Source: JBQTKD01 sp052389435 (GTDB lineage Bacteria; Actinomycetota; Actinomycetes; Sporichthyales; Sporichthyaceae). Taken from it: a stretch of 27,544 nt of DNA. The stretch spans positions 1 to 27,544 of the forward strand of contig JBQTIB010000012.1 in assembly GCA_052389435.1 (NCBI GenBank), read 5' to 3'. The translations under genes and the position numbers were made by a program. Shown here in pieces: positions 1 through 6,282 of this stretch. The notes under the pieces were generated by a model. The model did not search any database, was not told the DNA's origin, and saw only the letters and a program-made list of their open reading frames with translations. The first letter of the stretch is position 1. The number at the start of each line of letters is the position of its first letter.

Positions 1-260
<260 letters not shown>

Positions 261-704
261 CGGCGGGGACTCCTCGACATCGGCACGGCCTCGACCGTCG
301 CAACGAAGGTGCAACGTTTGCGCCAGCTTAGACGACACCCGGGATCTCCTCGCCATCGGCGTCGCACCGTCGAGTCGCTCGGCCCCGGCGAGTGTCGGGC
401 CCGGCGACCGAAGAGTCGGCGTCGTGTTCGCACAGGACCACTGCCGGTCTATCGACGGCAAAGTGTGCGGCTCCGCAGGCAAAATGGGTTTCGCACAGAA
501 ACGGTGACGTCGCGCGAGCCAGGACCGACTTGTCCGACATCCATTCGCCCATCGGTGGACATACCCACCGCGTGCAATGGTCAAGGACGATCTCGCCGGT
601 GCCGTCCAGCGCGGGGAAATGGGTTTAGCGTCGGCGCCGCGTGCACGTTTCCACCGCCGTTCACTGTGAATGCGCACCGAGCACGCCCGCCTCAAACTCG
701 CTGC
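261..704. other. Long intergenic region between ahcY and the riboswitch/M23 gene
   Basis: About 440 bases with no convincing gene. Open frames crossing it have no plausible ribosome binding site and do not resemble proteins. It must hold the ahcY promoter (minus strand) and the promoter of the M23 transcript (plus strand). Two copies of the decamer AAATGGGTTT occur at 482-491 and 617-626. The second copy is followed by TAGCGT, which could serve as a -10 hexamer (625-632). No start point can be fixed from sequence alone. Confidence 0.5.
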
Positions 705-814
705 GCCGCCGTGGCGTGGCGGGGCCGGGAAGCCAGAGCGCGTGGGGTAGTCGGTGCAGGCCACCGTAGGGCGAACCGTCCTGCCCCAACCCAACTGCCA
801 ACTCGGTCGGCGGC
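705..814 (+). ncRNA. Probable c-di-AMP riboswitch (ydaO/yuaA type) in the M23 leader
   Basis: The leader contains, in order, GGGCCGGGAAGCCAGAGC (about 723-740), GTGGGGTAGTCGG (about 742-754), GGGCGAACCG (about 769-778) and CCAACCCAACTGCCAACT (786-803) followed by CGGTCGGC. These match, in the same order and spacing, the conserved blocks I know for the ydaO/yuaA c-di-AMP aptamer: GGGGAACCA, GGGUGAAUC, then CGAACCCGACAGCUAACC...GGC. The ends GCCGCC (705-710) and GGCGGC (809-814) are complementary and would close the P1 stem. In Actinobacteria this aptamer is typically found before cell-wall hydrolases (Rpf, NlpC/P60, M23), which is the context here. The GTG at 754 lies inside the aptamer, so it is unlikely to be the start of the downstream gene. 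Boundaries are by eye; no covariance model was run. Confidence 0.75.
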
Positions 815-827
815 TCCAGAAGGAGCC
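812..827 (+). promoter_or_regulatory. Hairpin covering the M23 ribosome binding site
   Basis: GGCTCC (812-817), loop AGAA, GGAGCC (822-827) form a perfect 6-bp hairpin. Its 3' arm contains the GGAG Shine-Dalgarno sequence for the TTG start at 832. Its 5' arm shares bases 812-814 with the 3' strand of the riboswitch P1 stem, so full P1 and the full hairpin cannot form together. This suggests translational control by the aptamer. The sign of control (on or off) cannot be read from the sequence. Confidence 0.6.
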
Positions 828-831
828 CTCC

Positions 832-1683
832 TTGGGAGTTCACCGCAGGTGCAGACCCCACGCCCGTCGCCAGGCACTCCTCACCGGCGTCGCCGCGGGG
901 GGCCTGTTCGTCGGGAGTGTTCCGGCTGTGGACACCGTCGCCTCCGATTACGCCGCCGGCACGTCGGGCACCTTCGCCGGTACGCCGACCGCAGCAGGTG
1001 CCGTCTCGCCGGGGACGGGTGTGTCGATGGCCGTCGGCGAGGACCGCGCGCAGGCCCTTCGCGCCTCTCGCAACCAGACTCGAGCCAAGCACGCCCGCCC
1101 CTACGCGGTCGAGACCGAACATGCCGCCGAGAGAGTCGGCAGGTCCAAGGCCAGGGCGCTCTCGGCGAGCGCTGCGAGGGCCACGACGGAGGCCGCCGCG
1201 AAGGCCAAGGCGAAAGCCGAGGCGACGACCGCGGCGAAGGCCAAGGCGAGGACCGCCGCGAAGAGGGCCGGGGTCGCGGCCCCGCGAGCCGTGGCCTCCG
1301 GCGTGCCGCTTGCGGGCGGGTACCGAATCTCCAGCACCTTCGCCGCGCACGCCGGGCGGATGAAGGGCGGCGTCGGCGGCGGCATCGACTACGCCGTGCC
1401 CATCGGAACTCGGGTGTACGCGACGCACGCCGGCACGGTCCGAGCCGCGGGCTCCTCCGGAGGCGGGTACGGAATCTGGGTCGTCGTCGACTACGGCCGC
1501 GGCTATCGGGCCGTCTTCGCCCATCTGTCCCGCACCAACGTCAAGCGCGGCGACGCCGTTCCCGCCGGTGCGCTCCTGGGCTGGTCCGGGTCGACCGGCC
1601 GTTCGACCGGGCCCCACCTGCACTACGAGCTCCGTCGAAACGGTGTCTCGGTCGACCCCCGCACCGTCGACCTCCGCCGGTGA
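832..1683 (+). CDS. Secreted M23/LytM-type peptidase-like protein with one missing zinc-ligand His
   Basis: Start chosen at TTG 832, which has GAAGGAG seven bases upstream; the in-frame GTG at 754 lies inside the riboswitch. The 283-aa product has a basic N-terminus (HRRCRPHARRQ), a hydrophobic stretch (LLTGVAAGGLFVGSVPA) that looks like a signal peptide or anchor, an Ala/Lys/Arg-rich linker (roughly residues 90-150), and a C-terminal LytM domain. M23 enzymes are zinc endopeptidases that cut peptidoglycan cross-bridges. D186 (GIDYAVP), H231 (FAHLS) and H262/H264 (STGPHLHYE) are present. The expected first ligand of the HxGxD motif is glycine (G182, in KGGVGGGID). It may therefore be a non-catalytic LytM-type activator, or use another residue. 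Regulated by the leader described above. Confidence 0.85.
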   Translation: MGVHRRCRPHARRQALLTGVAAGGLFVGSVPAVDTVASDYAAGTSGTFAGTPTAAGAVSPGTGVSMAVGEDRAQALRASRNQTRAKHARPYAVETEHAAERVGRSKARALSASAARATTEAAAKAKAKAEATTAAKAKARTAAKRAGVAAPRAVASGVPLAGGYRISSTFAAHAGRMKGGVGGGIDYAVPIGTRVYATHAGTVRAAGSSGGGYGIWVVVDYGRGYRAVFAHLSRTNVKRGDAVPAGALLGWSGSTGRSTGPHLHYELRRNGVSVDPRTVDLRR

Positions 1684-1703
1684 TTCGACACGCCGTCACC
1701 ACG

Positions 1704-1740
1704 CCACCCGGCGAGCCGGCAGCGGTCTTGCGCGGGGTGG
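1704..1740. terminator. Possible terminator between the convergent M23 and universal stress protein genes
   Basis: CCACCC at 1704-1709 can pair with GGGTGG at 1735-1740 across a GC-rich loop. There is no U-tract. It lies in the 65-base gap between two convergent genes, where a terminator is expected, but in this GC content such a stem could arise by chance. Confidence 0.2.
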
Positions 1741-1748
1741 GGCAGCGC

Positions 1749-2591
1749 TCAGCGAGCGACGACCACCGGGCAGTGGGCGTGGCGCAGTACGCCGCTTTCG
1801 GCGCTCGGCCTGGCCAGTAGCCCATCGAACGGCCGCGGCGCGCTGATCACGACCAAGTCGGCGTGGGCCGAGGCCCACAGCAGCACGTCCCGTGGATCTG
1901 CCGGCACCGAATGCCGCAGCACCTGTACGTCGGGATGGCTTCGGGCGAACCCGGCGAGTTCTTCGGCCAGCATGACCTCGCTGGCCCGTCGGGAACGCTC
2001 GACCTGTTCGTCGGACAGGGGGCTGAAGAGGTCCTCCGCCGGCGGAAGGGCCCAGGCGTGAATCGCCTCGATCTCGGCGCCGGTCGCGGCTGCGTGGTCG
2101 AAGGCGAACTCCAACGCGGCCCTGTCCGAGGGGTAGCCGGTCAACTGCACGACGACTCGGCCCTGCGCCATTGCCGGGCGCCGGCGAACGACCACGACCG
2201 GGCAGGCCGCGTACCGGCCGACGTGCTGCCCGACCGACCCGATCCTCCCGGCCCCTGTCTGCGCGCCACCGTCTCGGCCGCCGACCACCAGCAGATCTAC
2301 GCGATGGGACAGCTCGACGAGGGCAGGTCCCGCCGGCAGGTCCACCACGGTCGAGGCGACGTCGCACACCTGTGCGGATCGAACGGCCGCGGCCGCCTGG
2401 GCGAGCAGCCCGGCGGCCCGGGCCGCTCGAGTGTCCGGCCCGTCCCATCCGATGGGCGGTGCGGTCAACGCGTGAACCAGTTCGACCGCGGCGCCCGTGC
2501 GCCGAGCCTCCTCGGCGGCCCAACGGACGGCCTGCGTACTGGACGGGCCGGAGTCGACTCCGACGGCAATACGGTCGATACCTCTAGCCAT
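1749..2591 (-). CDS. Tandem-domain universal stress protein (UspA family)
   Basis: 280 aa from ATG 2591, chosen because GGAGG lies about seven bases upstream; a GTG four codons earlier is a poorer start. Two UspA domains occupy about residues 1-140 and 145-280. The first opens with IAVGVDSGPSS and keeps a G-x2-G-x8-GS nucleotide-binding loop (GGAQTGAGRIGSVGQHV). The second ends in HCPVVVAR, but its loop is degenerate (SAPRPFDGLLARPSAES). Tandem Usp proteins of this size are typical members of the mycobacterial DosR regulon (Rv1996/Rv2005c type) and act in the cytoplasm in persistence under low oxygen. DevR-type boxes lie 70-105 bases upstream of its start. The likely role is ATP binding and signalling; the substrate is unknown. 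Confidence 0.92.
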   Translation of the reverse strand: MARGIDRIAVGVDSGPSSTQAVRWAAEEARRTGAAVELVHALTAPPIGWDGPDTRAARAAGLLAQAAAAVRSAQVCDVASTVVDLPAGPALVELSHRVDLLVVGGRDGGAQTGAGRIGSVGQHVGRYAACPVVVVRRRPAMAQGRVVVQLTGYPSDRAALEFAFDHAAATGAEIEAIHAWALPPAEDLFSPLSDEQVERSRRASEVMLAEELAGFARSHPDVQVLRHSVPADPRDVLLWASAHADLVVISAPRPFDGLLARPSAESGVLRHAHCPVVVAR

Positions 2592-2660
2592 GGTGTCCTC
2601 CACCGGAGGCGTGCTCGCCTCGAACTCTTCGAGTCAAGGCCCTTTTCCGTCGCGCCGCCA

Positions 2661-2696
2661 TGGTCTTTCGGCCCGGGTTCACCGGTCGCTCGGCCC
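2661..2696. promoter_or_regulatory. Pair of DevR/DosR-like boxes in a divergent promoter region
   Basis: TGGTCTTTCGGCCC (2661-2674) and CGGTCGCTCGGCCC (2683-2696) both match the degenerate palindrome GGGAC-N4-GNCCC of the DosR regulon, with starts exactly 22 bp apart (two helical turns). They lie between the minus-strand universal stress protein (start 2591) and a small plus-strand ORF (start 2754). Tandem boxes are a known feature of strong DosR promoters; assignment here is by eye. Confidence 0.6.
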
Positions 2697-2753
2697 TGCC
2701 CTCGCCGACCGCGGGGACGCGATCTTCGACGGACTCGAGTTCACGGAGGAACG

Positions 2754-2996
2754 ATGAACGACCAGACCAGCGAGCCCGACACCCTCGCGCACGCGCTCTC
2801 GGCCGCGGTATGGGAATGCTCCGTGAACTCTTCCCGCCTCGGCGCTCCGCGGTGGTTGAGCCGAGGTCCAGGGCCACTCCCATGGAGGATGCGCCGTCGG
2901 GCGCGCACCCAACCGATGGGCGATGACGTTCGACGGATTCGACGACCTGCCACGCCGCCCTCGTACTACCGGACGATCGCCCTGCCGAGCGGGTAG
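2754..2996 (+). CDS. Small hypothetical protein (80 aa)
   Basis: ATG 2754 is preceded by CGGAGGAACG, a strong ribosome binding site at good spacing, and lies 58 bases after a pair of DevR-like boxes. The product starts MNDQTSEPDTLAHALSAAVW. It has an acidic-to-neutral first quarter, then a strongly Arg-rich stretch (WRMRRRARTQ, DDVRRIRRPA). I recognise no family. Its last 31 bases overlap the 3' end of the minus-strand transporter gene, and the third-position composition of its second half is less clearly coding. It may be a real small stress protein, a gene whose 3' half is altered by a frameshift, or a chance ORF. Confidence 0.4.
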   Translation: MNDQTSEPDTLAHALSAAVWECSVNSSRLGAPRWLSRGPGPLPWRMRRRARTQPMGDDVRRIRRPATPPSYYRTIALPSG

Positions 2997-3646
2997 GCGG
3001 GACCGCCGAGCGCCACGGACGTGGAGTGCAGGAACAGGTACACCCCGTTGAGGGCGAACGCGAGGACGACGTAGCCGGCGGCCTTGGACAGCGAGGTCGA
3101 AGCGTTGTAGGTCGCGGCGGTGGCCAGGCTCAGGGCCAGGGTCACCAGGGCGATCAGGAGCGAGTAGGCCAGCGGAAGGCGCAGGGTCGCGAGGGTCAAC
3201 AGGCCGGCGACGACCGCCCAGCACAGTTGGAAGGTTCCGACGGTTTCCTTGACGTCGGTTGCCGCGATCGCGAACCAGCCGTGGGTCAGGCCGAGGACCA
3301 GAACGGCGTAGCTGAGCCAGAACCCCGCGAACGTGCCGAGGACACCGGCGACGACGGACTGGCCCAGGTCGATCGCCCACATCGTCGCCAGCACGAGGCC
3401 CAGACCGCTGGCGGCCATGACGATCGGCAGAATTCCCGAGGCGGCCGTCGCGGGCAGGAACGTCGTGAACGAGAGCCCGAGGGCGAGGGCGCCGACGATG
3501 AAGACGGGCAGCCCCAGGGCCATCGGGTCGGCTGCGGGCGCCGCCGCGGGGGTCGGCGCTTCGACCGGTACGGCGGTCGCGTCGATGGAGTGTCGTGGGG
3601 ACGGGATGCGATCGGTGCCTGCACGCGCGATGCTCGGAGTGGTCAT
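2966..3646 (-). CDS. GPR1/FUN34/YaaH (SatP-type) acetate/succinate transporter family protein
   Basis: 226 aa from ATG 3646, with GGAGG 9 bases upstream. After a Pro/Ala-rich N-terminus of about 40 residues comes ADPMALGLPVFIVGALALGL, which corresponds to the family signature NPAPLGL at the start of TM1. Six hydrophobic segments follow, including GFWLSYAVLVLGL and the closing NGVYLFLHSTSVALGG. The family forms inner-membrane channels or proton symporters for acetate and succinate. Here the first signature residue is D instead of N and the motif has M for P, so the signature is not canonical. It is divergent from universal stress protein 2, with a DevR-like box between them. Export or uptake of short-chain acids during oxygen limitation fits the context (inference). 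Confidence 0.85.
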   Translation of the reverse strand: MTTPSIARAGTDRIPSPRHSIDATAVPVEAPTPAAAPAADPMALGLPVFIVGALALGLSFTTFLPATAASGILPIVMAASGLGLVLATMWAIDLGQSVVAGVLGTFAGFWLSYAVLVLGLTHGWFAIAATDVKETVGTFQLCWAVVAGLLTLATLRLPLAYSLLIALVTLALSLATAATYNASTSLSKAAGYVVLAFALNGVYLFLHSTSVALGGPAYPLGRAIVR

Positions 3647-3709
3647 GGGGGAGGCCTCCAGCGGCGTAGTCGAGAAGGCGATCGTCGGCGCCGGTTCCCG
3701 CTGCGGCCA

Positions 3710-3723
3710 GGGTCTTTGGGCCC
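3710..3723. promoter_or_regulatory. DevR/DosR-like box
   Basis: GGGTCTTTGGGCCC is a near-perfect palindrome and a 12-13 of 14 match to GGGAC-TTTC/G-GGCCC. It lies 64 bases upstream of the SatP-like start (3646, minus) and upstream of the plus-strand small ORF and universal stress protein. A much weaker partner (CGGGTGTCCGGCAC) begins 22 bp downstream at 3732. Confidence 0.6.
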
Positions 3724-3816
3724 TGCCGGGGCGGGTGTCCGGCACGGTGTCCGAGCCGGATGCCGCGCTCGAGCAGGTTTGCCCCACGAACGGCGGCCAT
3801 TCGACCCGCACGTCCC

Positions 3817-3830
3817 GGGTCGCTCGGCCC
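3817..3830. promoter_or_regulatory. Second DevR/DosR-like box before universal stress protein 2
   Basis: GGGTCGCTCGGCCC, followed by T, has the same core (GGTCGCTCGGCCCT) as the box at 2683-2696. It lies 94 bases before the small ORF at 3925. The repeated 14-base core in two separate promoter regions argues against chance. Confidence 0.5.
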
Positions 3831-3924
3831 TGGGTCGCCCGGCGGGACAGGGCCATCCTCGATTCGGGAGACGACCGTGCCGCCCCACCGAGGGCGCCGG
3901 CGCCGAGAGCGAGGAGAGTGGCAC

Positions 3925-4050
3925 ATGGACCGACGAACGGGTGCAGTGGACGCGCGGGCGGGAGAGTTCTCCGCTCCGGGGGCCGGAGGCATCCTCGAGG
4001 AGGTCGACGCTGTCCACGCCGCCGACGCCTCCGTCCGGAGCAAGGCGTGA
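3925..4050 (+). CDS. Small ORF (41 aa) translationally coupled to universal stress protein 2
   Basis: ATG 3925 follows GAGGAGAGTGGCAC, a reasonable ribosome binding site. The frame ends in a TGA (4048-4050) that shares a GTGA with the GTG start of the next gene at 4047, the classic 4-base coupling overlap. The product starts MDRRTGAVDARAGEFSAPGA and its second half is acidic (GGILEEVDAVHAADAS). The second half has G/C at nearly all third positions, as in real genes here. No family is recognised. It could be a small DevR-regulated protein or a leader peptide that sets translation of the stress protein. Confidence 0.45.
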   Translation: MDRRTGAVDARAGEFSAPGAGGILEEVDAVHAADASVRSKA

Positions 4051-4931
4051 ACGCGGTGGTGGTCGGCTTCGACGGCTCCGCAACCGCTCGGGGCGCGCTG
4101 CGATTCGCAGCCGACGAGGCCATGCGCCGCAAGCTCCCGGTGCGGGTGGTGACCGCCGTGGAACCGATGCCGCCGCACTGGGAGGAGCCGTCGGCCGCGG
4201 ACATGCTCGGCGTCGGCGAGCGGCTGATCCGGGCCATGCTGCCGGCCGATCGGGTGCAGTGCCTGGCTCCGTTCGGCCCGGCTGCGGACGTTCTGTGCGA
4301 GCAGTCGGCAGAGGCCGACCTGCTCGTGGTGGGCCGCGGCCGCAGGCGCCGGATCTCCCTCCTCGGGTCGGTGGCCGCCCACGTGGCCTCGTCCGCGAAC
4401 TGTCCCGTCGCGGTCGTCGGCGACTCGGACGTTCCGCACATGCCGCACACCGGACCGGTGGTGGTCGGCGTCGACGTCGACGACGTCGCCGAGGAGGCCC
4501 TCGCCGAGGCCTTCGCCGAGGCTGCCGTGCGTGGCCGAGACCTCGTCGCGGTGTACGCCCGGGGCTCCGCGCGGTCGGTCCTGCCCGGGGCGGAACTTCC
4601 GCTGGGGCTGCGCGGGCGAGAGGACGAGGTCGAGGCCGCAGCGCGGCTGACCGAGGCGATCGCGCCGTGGCAGCGCAAGTACCCCGCGGTCGCAGTCACG
4701 GCGATCGGCCGTCGCGCCGGTGCCGTGTCGCTGCTGCTGGAAGCGGGCTCGGCCGCCTCGATGGTGGTGGTCGGAACCCACGACCGCGGACCGATGGCCC
4801 GCTTCCTGCTCGGTTCGGTCGGCCAGAGCGTGCTGCGCCGCGCCGCCTGCCCGGTGCTGGTGGCGCGGCCGCACCGTCGGGCCACGGCGCAGGAAATGGC
4901 GCCCCGTCCCTCGGCCGAGTCGGCCCCCTAG
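4047..4931 (+). CDS. Tandem-domain universal stress protein (UspA family)
   Basis: 294 aa from GTG 4047, with GGAG 6 bases upstream. The first domain starts NAVVVGFDGSATARGAL and ends in NCPVAVVGD; the second starts with GPVVVGVDVDDV at about residue 137. The second domain has a fully canonical nucleotide loop, VVGTHDRGPMARFLLGSVGQ, and then ACPVLVAR. In the first domain the loop is Arg-rich (GRGRRRRISLLGS). Tandem Usp proteins of this kind are abundant in DosR regulons and are thought to bind ATP and influence entry into non-growing states. It overlaps the small ORF before it by 4 bases, and DevR-like boxes lie upstream. Confidence 0.93.
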   Translation: MNAVVVGFDGSATARGALRFAADEAMRRKLPVRVVTAVEPMPPHWEEPSAADMLGVGERLIRAMLPADRVQCLAPFGPAADVLCEQSAEADLLVVGRGRRRRISLLGSVAAHVASSANCPVAVVGDSDVPHMPHTGPVVVGVDVDDVAEEALAEAFAEAAVRGRDLVAVYARGSARSVLPGAELPLGLRGREDEVEAAARLTEAIAPWQRKYPAVAVTAIGRRAGAVSLLLEAGSAASMVVVGTHDRGPMARFLLGSVGQSVLRRAACPVLVARPHRRATAQEMAPRPSAESAP

Positions 4932-5071
4932 AACGTCGGAGCAGGTGGGTGCGTACGGCCCCGGACGCCACCGAGCCGGGGCTGGCGCCGCGGGCGAGGA
5001 CGCACCGGAACCGGGGTCGCCGCATGCCGGAGACGGCCAGTTCCGTGTTGCCTCGGTCGATGCGAAAGCTC

Positions 5072-5091
5072 GCCTACGCGGTTTCGTAGGC
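5072..5091. terminator. Hairpin at the stop codon of the OTC-like gene, possible bidirectional terminator
   Basis: GCCTACG (5072-5078), loop CGGTTT, CGTAGGC (5085-5091) is a perfect 7-bp stem that includes the TAG stop of the minus-strand gene. It lies between two convergent genes. There is no clear U-tract on either side. Confidence 0.3.
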
Positions 5092-5886
5092 AGGCGCGTC
5101 CTCGGGCAGGGTCCCCGCCCGCTGGAGCGGGAGAACCCTCGCCCGCGCCGCACCTCGGCGCATCGCTCGTAGGAGATCGGCGACGACCCGGCGATTGCGC
5201 ACCTGGTCCCCGGCGCCGCCGCACGGCGCGCCCCTGGCGATGCGCCGGCTTGGCTCGAGGACCAGCGTGACGACTCCGGCTACGCCGCAGGAGGCCAGAA
5301 GTGCCGCGTCCACCGTGTAGGCCGCCGGTGCGACGAGGTCGGCGGCGAGTACCGACCTCCCGTCCCAGGAACCTGCCAGGACGCCGTCGGCGCCCAGAAC
5401 GGCGTGGCCGGCGTCGGAGGTGACCAGCAGCCGTGCTCCGGTGACGGCGGCGATGTCTTCCGCCTGTTCGAGGTCGGCGTCCGCGGGCCACATGGCAGGC
5501 GGGGCCGCGATGCGGACGTCCATGCCGAGGACGGCGCCGGCCAGGAGCAGCGAGGCGGCCCGCTCCGTGCGCCCGTCGCCGACGTAGCACACGGCCACCT
5601 CGGGCAGTGGAACCTGCGTGTGCTCGGCGAGGGTCAACAGATCGGCCAGGGTGATCACCGGCGTTGGCAGATCGACCGTCGGCCCGGATTCGCTACGCCG
5701 GGCCGATCGGAGGCGGTCGAGCACCGCATCGTCCGCGCCGGTCGTCGGCGGCAGTTTCGTCCATCGAGCCGAGCCCAGAACGCTCAGCATCTCCGCCCGA
5801 TCGAAGCGAGCGCCGCGCACGGCCGGGACGGTCTCTGCGGCGGCCGCGGCCGTCGGCTGTTCGAGTGGAGATGCCATGTGCGTCAC
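5074..5886 (-). CDS. Ornithine carbamoyltransferase-like protein, second domain only
   Basis: 270 aa from GTG 5886, chosen because GGGAG sits 6 bases upstream; ATG 5877 is the alternative. The central part reads LPTPVITLADLLTLAEHTQV, VAVCYVGDGRTERAASLLLA, GAVLGMDVRIAAPPAMWP and VTGARLLVTSDAGHAVLGAD. This tracks the ornithine-binding half of OTCase (HPTQALADLLTIREH, YVGDGRNN...SLLLAGA, GMDVRIAAP). The carbamoyl-phosphate half with its STRTR motif is absent: only about 100 unrelated residues precede. The HPTQ histidine is L, and the SMG and HCLP motifs are missing. It is therefore very unlikely to be an active carbamoyltransferase. A ligand-binding or structural role is possible. Its setting in the dormancy island suggests DevR control, perhaps from the box at 6249. 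Confidence 0.75.
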   Translation of the reverse strand: MTHMASPLEQPTAAAAAETVPAVRGARFDRAEMLSVLGSARWTKLPPTTGADDAVLDRLRSARRSESGPTVDLPTPVITLADLLTLAEHTQVPLPEVAVCYVGDGRTERAASLLLAGAVLGMDVRIAAPPAMWPADADLEQAEDIAAVTGARLLVTSDAGHAVLGADGVLAGSWDGRSVLAADLVAPAAYTVDAALLASCGVAGVVTLVLEPSRRIARGAPCGGAGDQVRNRRVVADLLRAMRRGAARARVLPLQRAGTLPEDAPAYETA

Positions 5887-6019
5887 GGATTGCTCCCGAA
5901 GGTCGGTGGACTGCATCGGACATGCGAAAGACCGGGGCTGGGACGAGCCGGCCCGATCGGCGCCCCACTCGAGGGCCGGGGTTGGGGCGGCGGGCGGGCG
6001 CACGCCGGGCGCGGCCCGA

Positions 6020-6154
6020 TCAGAGCGGGCGCATTTCCCTTGCCACGACGCGGTCTGCCGCGATCCGCACGGCGCTGACGAAGCAGGCGGGCGGCATGGC
6101 GCTGCGGCTGCTCGCCAGCCGGCGCATCGCGCGGAATCGTCGAACGATCGCCAT
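6020..6154 (-). CDS. Small basic hypothetical protein (44 aa) behind a strong DevR-like box
   Basis: ATG 6154 is preceded by CGAAGGAGTTCCG, a good ribosome binding site with six-base spacing. The product starts MAIVRRFRAMRRLASSRSAM and ends DRVVAREMRPL. It is Arg-rich and can be drawn as an amphipathic helix. Third positions are mostly G/C. It lies about 95 bases downstream of the best DevR box in the window (6249-6262) and 133 bases upstream of the OTC-like gene on the same strand, so the two may be co-transcribed. No family is recognised. It may be a small membrane-associated stress peptide, or a chance frame. Confidence 0.45.
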   Translation of the reverse strand: MAIVRRFRAMRRLASSRSAMPPACFVSAVRIAADRVVAREMRPL

Positions 6155-6248
6155 CGGAACTCCTTCGGTGGACGGGCTTCGCGCCCGCGCGCCTCCAGGC
6201 TCCCGAAGCTCCCTGGCAGCCACAGGAGGCCTTGGGCCGCAAAGGCTC

Positions 6249-6262
6249 GGGACTTGCGTCCC
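6249..6262. promoter_or_regulatory. Strong DevR/DosR box
   Basis: GGGACTTGCGTCCC has both half-sites GGGAC and GTCCC perfect, with the right 4-base spacer, against the consensus GGGACTWWAGTCCC. It lies between the stop of the GreA/split-barrel gene (6283) and the small ORF at 6154, both on the minus strand. It would therefore start a new leftward transcript. A weak partner (AGGCCTTGGGCCGC) begins 22 bp away at 6227. Confidence 0.65.
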
Positions 6263-6282
6263 CTGGCGGACCGCGAACGGCT

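Noticed and set aside
261..360. SAH riboswitch upstream of ahcY
   Set aside because: None of the conserved aptamer segments that I know were found in the short leader.
754..831. Extended N-terminus of the M23 protein from GTG 754
   Set aside because: The GTG lies inside the conserved core of the riboswitch and has no ribosome binding site, while TTG 832 has GAAGGAG at good spacing and a signal-peptide-like start.
2630..2644. GAGTCAAGGCCCTT near the first universal stress gene as a DevR box
   Set aside because: The spacer between the half-sites is two bases instead of four.
2679..5153. Minus-strand open frame of 824 codons across the SatP and universal stress genes
   Set aside because: It is antisense to a clear tandem Usp gene and out of frame with the SatP gene, and its composition is Arg/Pro-rich with no domain.
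5921..5934. GCGAAAGACC upstream of the OTC-like gene as a further DevR box
   Set aside because: Only one half-site is recognisable; the other half has no match.
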